A stretch of 64,000 nt of DNA from BJHL01 sp040378885 (GTDB taxonomy: Bacteria > Planctomycetota > Phycisphaerae > Phycisphaerales > UBA1924). The translations under genes and the position numbers were made by a program. The DNA lies in assembly GCA_046316615.1 (NCBI GenBank), contig JBKDAN010000020.1, positions 41,640-105,639 on the forward strand. The letters are read 5' to 3'. Of the stretch, positions 44,041 through 53,179 are shown one piece after another (position 1 is the first letter of the stretch; each line of letters starts with the position of its first letter). The notes beneath the pieces are model-generated. The model had not been told where the DNA came from and ran no database searches. It worked only from the letters and a program-made list of their open reading frames with translations.

Positions 44041-44140
44041 CTGACCGCCTGACGACTGCTTCATTGCGGGCACCCTCGCGCTTCGCGTGTGGGCTGCCTC
44101 TTCTCAACATGCCTCCCGCCCATCTCGCGTAGCATCGTAC

Positions 44141-45025
44141 ATGCATTGGCGACTTTCGCCGCAGCGCACGCTCGACCTCTCAGCGCCGCGCATCATGGCG
44201 ATTCTCAACATCACGCCCGACAGCTTCGCCGATGGCGGCGAGCACCTGCATGTCGACGCCGCGCTCGCCCACGCCCAGCGATGCGTTGATGAAGGCGCGG
44301 CCATGCTCGATATTGGTGGCGAGAGCACACGCCCCGGCGCAGCGAGCGTGAGTGAAGCCCAGCAGATCGCCCGCGTCATTCCCGTCGTCCGCGCGATCCG
44401 CGCATGCACGCACGCAGCCGCGCGCGTGCCGATCTCCATCGACACAACCCGCGCAAGCGTCGCTGCCGCCGCTCTTGATGCAGGTGCCGATGCGATCAAC
44501 GACGTCTCCGCAGGCAGCGATGACCCTGCCATGCTGCCCCTCGCCGCACAATGCCGCTGCGGCATCATTCTCATGCATCGCCTGCTTCCGCCCGCGCGCG
44601 ACCAATTCAGTGATGCGTACACCGCGCCGCCAACCTACACCGACGTAGTCGCGGAAGTGCTCGCGTATCTCCGCGCACGCGTTGCCGCCGCGCTCGATGC
44701 GGGCATCGCGCGAGATTGCATCATGCTCGACCCGGGCCTGGGCTTTGGCAAATCCGTCACGGACAACTTGCGTCTGATTGCGGGCAGCAAGCATCTGCTG
44801 GCAGACGGCTTGCCCTTGCTGAGCGCTCTCAGCCGCAAGAGCTTCGTCGGTCGCGTGAGTCTGGGTCGCGACAGCACCCCTGCCGAACGGCTGGAGGGCA
44901 CCCTCGCCCTCAGCGTGCTGCATTACCAGCAAGGCTGTCGCCTTTTCCGGGTTCATGACGTCGCCCCCCACGCCGCCGCCCTGGCCGCCGCTCAAGCACT
45001 TGCAACATCCGCAAATCCCTCATAA
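44141..45025 (+). CDS. folP: dihydropteroate synthase
   Basis: The 294-residue TIM-barrel enzyme joins p-aminobenzoate to the pterin diphosphate in folate synthesis, the target step of sulfonamides. Signature motifs are MAILNITPDSFADGG, DIGGESTRPGA, ISIDTTRASVA, DPGLGFGKS and LSALSRKSFVG. The start is the ATG at 44141 (MHWRLSPQ). It lies about 100 bp after sseA and 114 bp before trxA on the same strand. No other folate genes are near. Confidence 0.93.
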   Translation: MHWRLSPQRTLDLSAPRIMAILNITPDSFADGGEHLHVDAALAHAQRCVDEGAAMLDIGGESTRPGAASVSEAQQIARVIPVVRAIRACTHAAARVPISIDTTRASVAAAALDAGADAINDVSAGSDDPAMLPLAAQCRCGIILMHRLLPPARDQFSDAYTAPPTYTDVVAEVLAYLRARVAAALDAGIARDCIMLDPGLGFGKSVTDNLRLIAGSKHLLADGLPLLSALSRKSFVGRVSLGRDSTPAERLEGTLALSVLHYQQGCRLFRVHDVAPHAAALAAAQALATSANPS

Positions 45026-45138
45026 CGCGGCACCCGAAAGCCTAACCTCAGACGCGTCACCCACGGAACGAAAGCGACGCATCGGCATCGAAGATAGAAC
45101 CGCGGCACTCAGCCGCACCTGCAACGGAGTGATTGACA

Positions 45139-45471
45139 ATGTCCAACGCCCACGTCAAGGAATTCACCGACGCGAACTTCGACTCTGAAGTGCTCGCCAG
45201 CGACAAGCCCGTGATGGTCGACTTCTGGGCCGAATGGTGCCAGCCCTGCAAGATGCTGTCCCCCACCATCGACGCCATCGCGGAAGAGCTCGCTGACAAG
45301 GTGAAGGTTGGCAAGGTCAACACCGACCTCAACCGCCAGATCAGCACGCAGTATCAGATCAACGCCATCCCCACCGTCATGATCTTCAAGGGTGGCACCA
45401 TGGTTCGCAAGTTCGTGGGCTTCCAGAAGAAGGAAAAGCTCATGAGCGAACTCGACCAGCTCATGCAGTAA
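45139..45471 (+). CDS. trxA: thioredoxin
   Basis: The 110-residue protein has a thioredoxin fold with the redox site FWAEWCQPCK and the cis-Pro loop NAIPTVMIFKGG. The active site is WCQPC rather than the usual WCGPC; the residue between the cysteines tunes redox potential, so this may alter partner choice. The ATG at 45139 is preceded by ACGGAG at a suitable spacing. Cytosolic dithiol reductant for ribonucleotide reductase, peroxiredoxins and others is the general role of the family. Confidence 0.92.
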   Translation: MSNAHVKEFTDANFDSEVLASDKPVMVDFWAEWCQPCKMLSPTIDAIAEELADKVKVGKVNTDLNRQISTQYQINAIPTVMIFKGGTMVRKFVGFQKKEKLMSELDQLMQ

Positions 45472-45503
45472 ATTCACGGCCCTTGGGCCAGCCAAGCAGC
45501 CCC

Positions 45504-45528
45504 ACCCGCGATCTTTCCGGTCGTGGGT
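45504..45528 (+). terminator. rho-independent terminator after trxA
   Basis: ACCCGCGA (45504-45511) pairs with TCGTGGGT (45521-45528), with one G-T pair, and is followed by TTTTT. Confidence 0.8.
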
Positions 45529-45571
45529 TTTTTCATGCCCGCCCTTGTCTTCGCGCTACCTTTACACCTCT

Positions 45572-46669
45572 ATGACCACGACATCTCAGGCACGGAAGGC
45601 GGTGGAAGTGATGACAGCGGGCGCGAAGGCGGATCGGTTTGCCGGCAGACCCATGCGCTGCGGCGTTGTCGGCGTAGGCCGTATGGGCCAACATCACGCT
45701 CGCGTGTACGCGACCATGGCTGGCTGTGAACTGGTGGGCGTGGTGGACGCAAGCGCCGCTCGCTGCCAGGAGCTTGCCACCAAGTTCAACACCAAGGCCA
45801 TGTCCAGCGTCGAGCAACTGCTCGAGGCCAAGGTCGACGCGGTCTCCATCGCGGTGCCCACGACGTACCACTACGCCGCCGCTAAGCCGCTGCTGGAAGC
45901 CGGCGTTGCATGCCTCATCGAAAAGCCGCTCGCTGGCGACGCGGAAACCGCCAAGAAACTCGCGGACCTCGCCGCGAAGCACGACACATGCCTCATGGTC
46001 GGCCACATCGAACGCTTCAACCCCGTGATGCGCGCCATGCAGAAGGCCGCGCTCGAAGGGCCGCCGATCATTCCGCGGTTCATGCAGGTCATTCGCGTGA
46101 GCCCCATGACCTTCCGCAGCGTGGACGTGGGCGTCGTCATGGACATGATGATTCACGACATCGACGTGGTGCTCATGCTCATGGGTTGTGAACCTGCCAA
46201 CATCCGCGCCGCGGGTGTCAGCGTCATCACGCCGCATGAAGATCTGTGCGACGCATGGCTTGAGTTTGACACCAAGCACGGCCGCTGCGTGGCAAACGTC
46301 ACCGCCAGCCGCTTAGCGTTCAAGACCGAACGCGTCACGCGCATCACGGGCGACAACGCGTACATCAAGATCGACTACGGCGCGAAGAAGGGCAACATGA
46401 TCCGCCGTCTGGCCAACGAGATCCAGATGCGCGAAGTGCGCGATGCGGTCGCCAACGGCGCGGACCTGACCACGCTGAAGTGGGATCAGCTCGTGAACAT
46501 CGACCCGTTGCTGGTGGATGATGCCGAGCCGATCGTCATGGAGATCGCCGAGTTCGTCGGCGCCGTGCGTGAAGGCCGTCAGCCCAGCATCGACGCGGAA
46601 GCCGGTTTCGCAAATGTCCGTACCGCTGAACGCATCGTCGCTGCGCTGAAGGAAGCCGCGCGGGCCTGA
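45572..46669 (+). CDS. Gfo/Idh/MocA-family oxidoreductase
   Basis: The 365-residue protein has an N-terminal NAD(P)-binding domain (CGVVGVGRMGQHHARVY), the EKPLAGDAETAKKL motif with the catalytic Lys of the family, and MVGHIERFNP. A C-terminal domain with MDMMIHDIDVVLMLMG follows. It resembles the UDP-sugar 3-dehydrogenase-like members and inositol dehydrogenases; the substrate is not certain. Starts at 45545 or 45572 are both open; homology begins near residue 35. The hairpin after trxA separates it from that gene. Confidence 0.87.
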   Translation: MTTTSQARKAVEVMTAGAKADRFAGRPMRCGVVGVGRMGQHHARVYATMAGCELVGVVDASAARCQELATKFNTKAMSSVEQLLEAKVDAVSIAVPTTYHYAAAKPLLEAGVACLIEKPLAGDAETAKKLADLAAKHDTCLMVGHIERFNPVMRAMQKAALEGPPIIPRFMQVIRVSPMTFRSVDVGVVMDMMIHDIDVVLMLMGCEPANIRAAGVSVITPHEDLCDAWLEFDTKHGRCVANVTASRLAFKTERVTRITGDNAYIKIDYGAKKGNMIRRLANEIQMREVRDAVANGADLTTLKWDQLVNIDPLLVDDAEPIVMEIAEFVGAVREGRQPSIDAEAGFANVRTAERIVAALKEAARA

Positions 46670-46695
46670 ATCTGGTCTTTCAGCATCAAAAGCAA

Positions 46696-46723
46696 CAACG
46701 CGGCCGCAAGCGCGGCCGCGTTG
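46696..46723. terminator. bidirectional terminator hairpin
   Basis: CAACGCGGCCGC and GCGGCCGCGTTG form a 12-bp perfect stem between the oxidoreductase gene and the convergent dockerin-type gene. Confidence 0.8.
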
Positions 46724-46745
46724 TGCATTGGAAGTCGTCACGGCA

Positions 46746-48155
46746 TCACGGGCACGAAGCGCCAGCGAGCACGTCAAAGAACGCGATCACGTCGGCATCT
46801 TCAGGGAAGACGCAGTTGTTGTTGAAGTCAATGTCGCAAGTCCCGGCGTATGGGCAAGGCCCGCCCGCCAGCACGGTCAGGTAATCGGTGACGTCCTGAT
46901 CTTCGGGGAAGACGCCGTTGCGGTTGAAGTCGATCCCGTCGCACGACGCGGCAGGAGCCGACGGTGCGCTGAGCGAGAGGGCCACGCTGTCCTGCTGGCC
47001 GGCAACCGGCTTGAACAGACCCAGGAACGCCTGCTGATTGAGAGCGGGAGGCGTGTTGGCTTCGAACCAGAAGTTGAACGTACTGCCCCAGCGAATGGCA
47101 TTGGCGTTGGCGTTCTGCGCAAACGTCTGATCCGTCTGCCACTTGATGCTGCCGTTGCTGACGCTGATCGTCCACGGGTTGCTGTTGTACAGCTCGCCCG
47201 AGTGGTACCAGGGTGAACTGAAACCTGCATTCGTCGCCGTCACACCGCAGGGCAGCGGAATCTCGAAACTACTGCCGCTGCGATCGCTGTTGAGGTTGAA
47301 CACGACGTAGTCGTAGAGCCAGCGACCGTTGCCCAGATCGCGCACCTTCATGCCGTACCAGAAGCGGCCTTCGTTGGGCACGTCCACCTGCTGAATCGTG
47401 ACCGAGGGATCAGGCACGTTCACGCCCAGCCCATGATCACGCCACGCAACGATCGCCGGCTGTCCCATGTTCGCAGCGCCTGCCGCGACGCTGAATCCAA
47501 ACGTCCGTGCAACCGGATCAACCATCGCAAGCGGCCGGTACGTCGCGTTGTTGAGTCGCTGCGGACCCGTCTCATCGCTCGCTGCGTACACGCCTTCCGC
47601 GAAGAACCGCGCACCTTGGAACGAGCCACCCGCCGTTGTGTTGACGTCGCTGTCGAGTACCTGTATTCGGCGGAAGGTAGCGTTCGTCGTTCCAGCAGGC
47701 GGATTGTGCACATCAAACACGCCCGTGAAGGCGTTGATCTGCGAACGCGGACCAAGTCGCCCTTGCCCGCCGTTGAAGCCCGAGCTGTACACATCGCGAC
47801 ATCCCGTCCCCAGTCGCCCGCCGGTACTGGGCGTGCAGGTGCCGCAGACGGCGAACGTGTTCTGTCCGACGCAGCATGCGCGTTTGACAAACGACCAGCC
47901 AATCTGCTGGAAGCGTCCGTTGTGCAGGCGATACATGTTCATCGCGAGCCCGGGCGTGCCGTTGTTTGCCCACAACAGCCCCGCGTTCCCGATGTTACAG
48001 GTATAGCTTCCGATCGCGTAACCCCGGATGTTGCCCACCAGCCCGTAATTTGACATGTCGTTGGGGTCCGCCAGCGTCACGTCCGGCTGCGCGACGGCAA
48101 TACCCCCAAACAGACACCCGGCCAAGACGGGAACGACAAAGCGAGAAGGCACCAT
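46746..48155 (-). CDS. secreted protein with C-terminal GC-type dockerin repeats (paralogue A)
   Basis: The 469-residue protein (start at 48155, with AAAGGG 6 bases upstream) has a signal peptide ending near GGIAVAQ. A body of about 370 residues rich in Gly, Asn and aromatics follows (PDVTLADPNDMSNYG, GARFFAEGVY, VDVPNEGRFWYGMKVRDLG). It ends in two calcium-loop-like repeats, IDFNRNGVFPEDQDV and IDFNNNCVFPEDADV. The body matches no family I know. The neighbouring gene encodes a close paralogue, and the C-terminal half is nearly identical. Both are probably exported and anchored or assembled through the repeats. Confidence 0.8.
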   Translation of the reverse strand: MVPSRFVVPVLAGCLFGGIAVAQPDVTLADPNDMSNYGLVGNIRGYAIGSYTCNIGNAGLLWANNGTPGLAMNMYRLHNGRFQQIGWSFVKRACCVGQNTFAVCGTCTPSTGGRLGTGCRDVYSSGFNGGQGRLGPRSQINAFTGVFDVHNPPAGTTNATFRRIQVLDSDVNTTAGGSFQGARFFAEGVYAASDETGPQRLNNATYRPLAMVDPVARTFGFSVAAGAANMGQPAIVAWRDHGLGVNVPDPSVTIQQVDVPNEGRFWYGMKVRDLGNGRWLYDYVVFNLNSDRSGSSFEIPLPCGVTATNAGFSSPWYHSGELYNSNPWTISVSNGSIKWQTDQTFAQNANANAIRWGSTFNFWFEANTPPALNQQAFLGLFKPVAGQQDSVALSLSAPSAPAASCDGIDFNRNGVFPEDQDVTDYLTVLAGGPCPYAGTCDIDFNNNCVFPEDADVIAFFDVLAGASCP

Positions 48156-48260
48156 ACGCATCCCTTTCCATTTTTCGCTGACAGACCCTACCCGAGTCGC
48201 GAGCCATCGGCTGCGACTCCGCTGCACTTCGTACAAGTCAACACGCCCTCAGCCGCGCCC

Positions 48261-49664
48261 TTACGGACAGTTCGCGCCGGCGAGCACATCAAAGAACGCA
48301 ATCACGTCTGCGTCTTCCGGGAAGACGCAGTTGTTGTTGAAGTCAATGTCGCACGTCCCGGCGTATGGGCACGGACCACCGGCAAGCACGTTGAAGAAAT
48401 CAATCACATCCTGATCTTCGGGGAACACGCCGTTGCGGTTGAAGTCGATCCCATCGCACGACGCGGCGGGAGCCCGAGGTGCGCTGAGTGCAAGCACCAC
48501 GCTGTCTTGCTGGCCGGCGACCGGCTTGAATAGACCCAGGAAAGCCTGCTGGTTCAGAGCGGGCGGCGTGTTGGCTTCAAACCAGAAGTTGAACGTGCTG
48601 CCCCAGCGAATCGCGTTCGCGTTGGCGTTCTGCGCGAATGTCTGGTCCGTCTGCCACTTGATGCTGCCGTTGCTGATAGTGATCGTCCAGGGATTGCTGT
48701 TGTACAGCTCGCCCGAGTGGTACCAAGGTGAGCTGAAACCCGCATTGGTCGCCGTCACGCCACAAGGCAGCGGAATCTCAAAGCTGCCACCACTACGATC
48801 GCTGTTGAGGTTGAACACGACGTAGTCGTAGAGCCAGCGACCGTTGCCCAGATCGCGCACCTTCATGCCGTACCAGAAGCGGCCTTCGTTGGGCACGTCC
48901 ACATTCACGATCCGCACGTTGCTGTCAGGCAGATTGAGCCCCAGACCATGATCGCGCCACGCGAAAATCGCCGGTTCGCCCACGCGCGCGGTTCCATTGC
49001 CAAACGTGAACGTGCGGTTTGTCGCATCCTGCATCATCAGCGGCCTGTACGTCGCGTTGTTCAGTCGACCCGCCGCCGATTCATCGCTTGCGACGTACAC
49101 GCCTTCCGCGAAAAACCTCGCCCCCTGAAACTGGCCGCTCAGCGTCGTGTTGAGGTCGGTGTCGCGGGCCTGGATGCGACGAAACACCGCATTCAACGCG
49201 CCTGGCGGGGGATTGTGTGCTTGAAACTGACCCGTAAAGGCGTTCTGTTGCGATCGCGGCCCCAGCGCGCCCTGACCGCCGTTCCATCCCGCGCTGTACA
49301 CGTCCAGACAGCCAGGCCCCAGCCCGTTCCCGGTCGGCGAGCACTGGTTGCCGCAACGCGTGTCCGAGCTCTGCGCTGCGCAGCACGCGAGCTTGACAAA
49401 CGACCAGCCCACTTGCTGAAATCGCCCATTATGCAGGCGATACATGTTCATCGCAAGCCCGGGGGTACCATTGAAGTTCCATGCCAGTTCGCTCGTACCG
49501 CGATTGCAGGTATAGCTACCCATCGCGTAACCACGCACGCCGTTCACCATGCCGTAGTTCGTCCAGTCGTTGGGGTCCGCTAGCGTCACGTCGGGCTGCG
49601 CATAGGCGAAGCCCGCAAACGCGCACACTGCAAGCGTGGGAACGACAAATCGAATCTGTGTCAT
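48261..49664 (-). CDS. secreted protein with C-terminal GC-type dockerin repeats (paralogue B)
   Basis: The 467-residue protein (ATG at 49664, MTQIRFVVPT) has a signal peptide ending near AGFAYAQ. It is collinear with paralogue A through its whole length: PDVTLADPNDWTNYG, the shared NMYRLHNGRFQQ, GARFFAEGVY, VDVPNEGRFWYGMKVRDLG, and paired IDFNRNGVFPEDQDV and IDFNNNCVFPEDADV repeats. The two differ mainly in the N-terminal third. It lies about 105 bp upstream of A on the same strand, with a separate ribosome-binding context. A tandem gene duplication is clear; the function is unknown. Confidence 0.8.
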   Translation of the reverse strand: MTQIRFVVPTLAVCAFAGFAYAQPDVTLADPNDWTNYGMVNGVRGYAMGSYTCNRGTSELAWNFNGTPGLAMNMYRLHNGRFQQVGWSFVKLACCAAQSSDTRCGNQCSPTGNGLGPGCLDVYSAGWNGGQGALGPRSQQNAFTGQFQAHNPPPGALNAVFRRIQARDTDLNTTLSGQFQGARFFAEGVYVASDESAAGRLNNATYRPLMMQDATNRTFTFGNGTARVGEPAIFAWRDHGLGLNLPDSNVRIVNVDVPNEGRFWYGMKVRDLGNGRWLYDYVVFNLNSDRSGGSFEIPLPCGVTATNAGFSSPWYHSGELYNSNPWTITISNGSIKWQTDQTFAQNANANAIRWGSTFNFWFEANTPPALNQQAFLGLFKPVAGQQDSVVLALSAPRAPAASCDGIDFNRNGVFPEDQDVIDFFNVLAGGPCPYAGTCDIDFNNNCVFPEDADVIAFFDVLAGANCP

Positions 49665-49784
49665 GGCATGCTTCCTGTTGATGTCGCTTGCCGACAGACA
49701 TGCGGCAACGCATCCCCGACTGACCCACAGCAAGGCAATATAACCGCTGGCTGTCTCTGCCGCAAGCAGCAAACTACAAATGCA

Positions 49785-49816
49785 AAGCGGACAAGCCTGT
49801 CCAGACTCGTCCGCTT
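49785..49816 (-). terminator. terminator hairpin after the amylase gene
   Basis: AAGCGGAC (49785-49792) pairs with GTCCGCTT (49809-49816), and inner bases pair further (CCTGTCCAGACTC region). It lies just beyond the amylase stop codon on the minus strand. Confidence 0.65.
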
Positions 49817-49842
49817 GGGTGAGATTGAGTTGTCAGCTAGCC

Positions 49843-52836
49843 TCAGCAGTTGCCGCCTGCGAGCACGTTGAAGAAGTCGACGATGTCTTGATCATCGGGG
49901 AACACACCGTCGTTGTTGAAGTCGATGTCGTTGCAGCCCTGCACGGGATCGCACGTCGCCGGCGCGCCACCTGCCAGCACATCGAAGAAGTCGGCGACAT
50001 CTTGGTCTTCCGGGAAGACGCCGTTGTTGTTGAAGTCGATCGTGTCACAGGTCGGCGCGGGGTTGCCGACTTGAACGGTGTAGGTCTGCCAGGTCGCATT
50101 GCCGCTGTCTTCAAAAGCGATGACAAGCAGCGTGTTCTGACCGTTCTGCAGGCCGCCCAACGTGCGCGACCAATCGAAACGATCGTCCTGCGTGCACAGG
50201 TTCGCCGCCGTAGCAAGGCTCAGCGGGTTGCTCAGGCTTGCGGGGTTGATGATCATGTGCACGCGCGTGGTCTGGCGATCCTGGCTCTTGATCGCGAAAC
50301 GCGACGTCGTCGTGTTCGCGGGCAGAGGCGACGGATTGGTGAACGTGAACTGCGGCGGCGTGCGATCCACGTAAATCGCCTGGCGGAACTCGCGGAACAG
50401 CGGGCCTTCCCAACCGATGCGCTTGCGGAAGGCCACGACGCTGATGTAGTTGTAACCCTCAGGCAGTTGCGTGGTGTCGATGACTTGCTCGTACAGGCCG
50501 TTCGTGTTGGCGGTGTCCGCGAGCGGCTGACGCGCCGTCACGAATTGTTCGTATCCAGGCACCACGCTGTTGCTGAAGGGGATATCCCAACTGCCACTGC
50601 CGTTGAAGTCCTGGTAGCCTTGGTTGATGCGGAAGACGGCGTTGTCATCCGCCGCGGCGTTGTTGCCCGCGCCCGCATCGCCATTGACCGTCGTGAGCTT
50701 CAGGCGGAACTGATTGCCCGTGATGATGGGCAGCGCATTTGCACGGCGGCGCCAACTGGGCACTGTGATGTCATCCACCGGAATCGCGCTGGGCGTGCTG
50801 CCGTTGCCGTTGAGAATCTCCACCGTGCCGCCCGGCAGTGCGGGGGCATACACGACAAAGCCGCGGTTGTGCTCAGCATTGGTGCCCGGGGCGGTGTTGC
50901 GAGGAATACGCAGCGTCACATTACCACCCGGACCGACAGTGATCACATCGGAGATGTCGTTGTTGGGGTCCACCGTGGCGTTGGTTGCGTTGCCGCTGTA
51001 CTCGATCAGCCGCGTACCCGCCGGGAAGTTGGTCGCGACGGTCCGCTGATCAAAGCCCGCGTCGTAACGGTCGTTAGTCGCCACCAGCACGTTGCTGGAA
51101 ACCTGGCCGGGACCTGCGTTGGTGCGACGCTCAAACACAAACGTGTCGTCATCCTGCCAACGCGGCGCAAACTCGCCACGTCCAGTCATGTTGTTGAGCT
51201 GCACGAGATTCGTGATGACGCTGTTGGGCGCGCTGATGGGAAGGCCACTGGGGCGCGACTGCGTGATGTTGGGCTCCACGCCGAAGACCGGCAGCAGGCC
51301 ATGTCGCGGCCAGAAGCCGCCGCTGCGATTCACGCCGCGTGCGTTGTGGTAAAACTTCTTGACACCCGGACGCATGGCCAGATACGCATGCGCGAACCAG
51401 CCCTGCTGCTTGGCGGTGGGAACGCCCGGCGCGCTGCCGCCGTTGCCGTTGCTGCCGTTATCGTGGCTGAAGATGTGATTGACACCGATCGTGCCGTTAT
51501 TGAAGCCGTCGTCAGTCGCGTCGATGTGCGCGTTGAGCACGTTGTTACTGCTCCAACTGCCCAGCCCGCCGCCGCCGATGAGATCGCGCAGCCGGCCCGC
51601 GCCGTTGAGGTCGAGCGCATCGCGATTACCGAAGGCATCGCCCGCGGGGTTGCGGCCGCTCGCACGCCCGTTGGGCATGCGGATGTAGCGATCAAACGTG
51701 AAGTCGTTGCCTTCCACGCTTTCGCCGAAGCTGTATGGAATGACCCAGCGACCGTCGGGCGTCTGCCGGCGGTTGTACACCACACCGTCGTAGAACGTGT
51801 CATAGAACCAGCTGGGCATGTGCTTGATGGCGTCGATGCGGAAGCCATCAACCTTCTTGACGTCGAGCATCCACTGCGTCCAGCGAATCAGGTAGCCGGT
51901 GGCGTTCTCCGCGACCGGGTCGCCCTGCATGGGGTCCGTCATGTTGAAGCGGCCCCAGAACTGCGTCTGTGCGGGCTCGCTACGAGCGGGGATGTTGCAC
52001 GACGTGAAAATGCCGGTCGTGAGTGCGCCTGCCCACGGGCTGCCGTTGGTCTGCTGCGTGCCCGTGTTAAAGAAGTTGTCCTGAGGCAGTGCCGTATCGC
52101 GATAGAAGCGACGGTTGTTCGCATCAGGCCGGTTGAAGAAGTTGCCCGCGGGAATGTTCAGCGGATTGGTGCTGTCAACAGGCTGACGAATGAAGTTGTT
52201 GTTGCTCGCGTGGTTGATGTCAATCAGCGCAACCAGATCGCCGTTGTGCAGGCAGTAGTTCGGGTTGCTGGGGTTCTCGCTCTGCAGGTAGCCACTCGCA
52301 TTACCGCCAAAGAAGTCGCCCCAGTTGTCGGTCGCCTGCTTGCCACTCGCGCCGGAGAGCGGACCCATCCAGAAGCCCGGGTAGCCACCATCTTGCTGAA
52401 AGAGCAGACTGGTCTGGCGACCGGCGTTGTGGTTCAGCACCATGTCGATGTACACCAGCGTGTTGGCCCGGTGGAACTCTGTCATCACCGCGTCGAAGTA
52501 CGCCTCGGTCCCGTAAGCGGTCTGCCGACCGGGCGAACCCAGGTCAAAGCGGTCGAAGGGGTCATAACCAGCGCTGAACGAGTTCTGGTTCGCATCACGC
52601 GGCGAGATGTAGCCCTTGCTCACCGGCGGCAGCCACACGCTGCCCCAGCCCGACATGAAGAAGTCGGGCATGCGCCGCTCCATATCCGCGAAACGGCACT
52701 CAAACCACTGCAGCATCGGCGCGGGGTCTTCCTGCGCCTGTGCTGCATGCGGCAAAGCCAACGCACTGCCGGCGGCCAATGCCAAAAGACCCGTACGGAC
52801 ATGGGACTTGGTACAACCGTGAACCTGATGCGTCAT
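49843..52836 (-). CDS. secreted GH13 alpha-amylase with C-terminal GC-type dockerin repeats
   Basis: The 997-residue protein has a signal peptide (~1-35, ending AAQAQ) and a GH13 barrel. Region I is DMVLNH (~131-136), the nucleophile Asp lies in GFRIDAIKH (~335), the acid/base Glu in FGESVEG (~372), and the transition-state Asp in FSHDNG (~459). Beta-rich domains follow, and the C-terminus has two dockerin-like repeats, IDFNNNGVFPEDQDV and IDFNNDGVFPDDQDI. It should hydrolyse starch-like alpha-1,4-glucans outside the cell. It is divergent from the GH31 alpha-glucosidase, which would finish the products to glucose. Confidence 0.88.
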   Translation of the reverse strand: MTHQVHGCTKSHVRTGLLALAAGSALALPHAAQAQEDPAPMLQWFECRFADMERRMPDFFMSGWGSVWLPPVSKGYISPRDANQNSFSAGYDPFDRFDLGSPGRQTAYGTEAYFDAVMTEFHRANTLVYIDMVLNHNAGRQTSLLFQQDGGYPGFWMGPLSGASGKQATDNWGDFFGGNASGYLQSENPSNPNYCLHNGDLVALIDINHASNNNFIRQPVDSTNPLNIPAGNFFNRPDANNRRFYRDTALPQDNFFNTGTQQTNGSPWAGALTTGIFTSCNIPARSEPAQTQFWGRFNMTDPMQGDPVAENATGYLIRWTQWMLDVKKVDGFRIDAIKHMPSWFYDTFYDGVVYNRRQTPDGRWVIPYSFGESVEGNDFTFDRYIRMPNGRASGRNPAGDAFGNRDALDLNGAGRLRDLIGGGGLGSWSSNNVLNAHIDATDDGFNNGTIGVNHIFSHDNGSNGNGGSAPGVPTAKQQGWFAHAYLAMRPGVKKFYHNARGVNRSGGFWPRHGLLPVFGVEPNITQSRPSGLPISAPNSVITNLVQLNNMTGRGEFAPRWQDDDTFVFERRTNAGPGQVSSNVLVATNDRYDAGFDQRTVATNFPAGTRLIEYSGNATNATVDPNNDISDVITVGPGGNVTLRIPRNTAPGTNAEHNRGFVVYAPALPGGTVEILNGNGSTPSAIPVDDITVPSWRRRANALPIITGNQFRLKLTTVNGDAGAGNNAAADDNAVFRINQGYQDFNGSGSWDIPFSNSVVPGYEQFVTARQPLADTANTNGLYEQVIDTTQLPEGYNYISVVAFRKRIGWEGPLFREFRQAIYVDRTPPQFTFTNPSPLPANTTTSRFAIKSQDRQTTRVHMIINPASLSNPLSLATAANLCTQDDRFDWSRTLGGLQNGQNTLLVIAFEDSGNATWQTYTVQVGNPAPTCDTIDFNNNGVFPEDQDVADFFDVLAGGAPATCDPVQGCNDIDFNNDGVFPDDQDIVDFFNVLAGGNC

Positions 52837-53179
52837 CTTTCAGAACCTCTCGAATGAAGCCCGCGACCGCAGGCGGAGAACCATGCACGCACTCGTCCTG
52901 AGCACTGCAAGGTGTGGTACGAACGCGAATGCTGTAGTATCCCGAAATTTGCGCATCGTGCAACGAAAAAACGGCGGAATTTGTGCAATTCACATTTTCG
53001 CCGGGGTGTATGCAGAACACCCCAAGGGGAGGCCTTGGAGCAAAAAGCCCTGCGAACGAAATCCGTCGCTGTGCGTCCTATTTCTCGCGTCCGCTGTACA
53101 CGCCCGGTCGTCGCTATATTGCACGTCCGCATTTGGTTTTCACACCACCCGCCACAGGTGTTCTTGGAGAAGTGTGCTC
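52837..53179. promoter_or_regulatory. 343-bp divergent control region between amylase and alpha-glucosidase genes
   Basis: No gene is seen here. The region is AT-richer than its surroundings and holds two short dyads: TTGC-N7-GCAA (52948-52962) and GAATT-N5-AATTC (52977-52991). Both sit in the middle, where a shared regulator could act on the two divergent genes. A TTGGAGA sequence lies about ten bases before the GH31 start. Promoter boxes cannot be assigned with confidence. Confidence 0.4.

Noticed and set aside
49780..52857. A 1,025-codon plus-strand frame opposite the amylase gene
   Set aside because: It is antisense to a clear GH13 gene with all catalytic motifs, and the high GC content creates long mirror frames.
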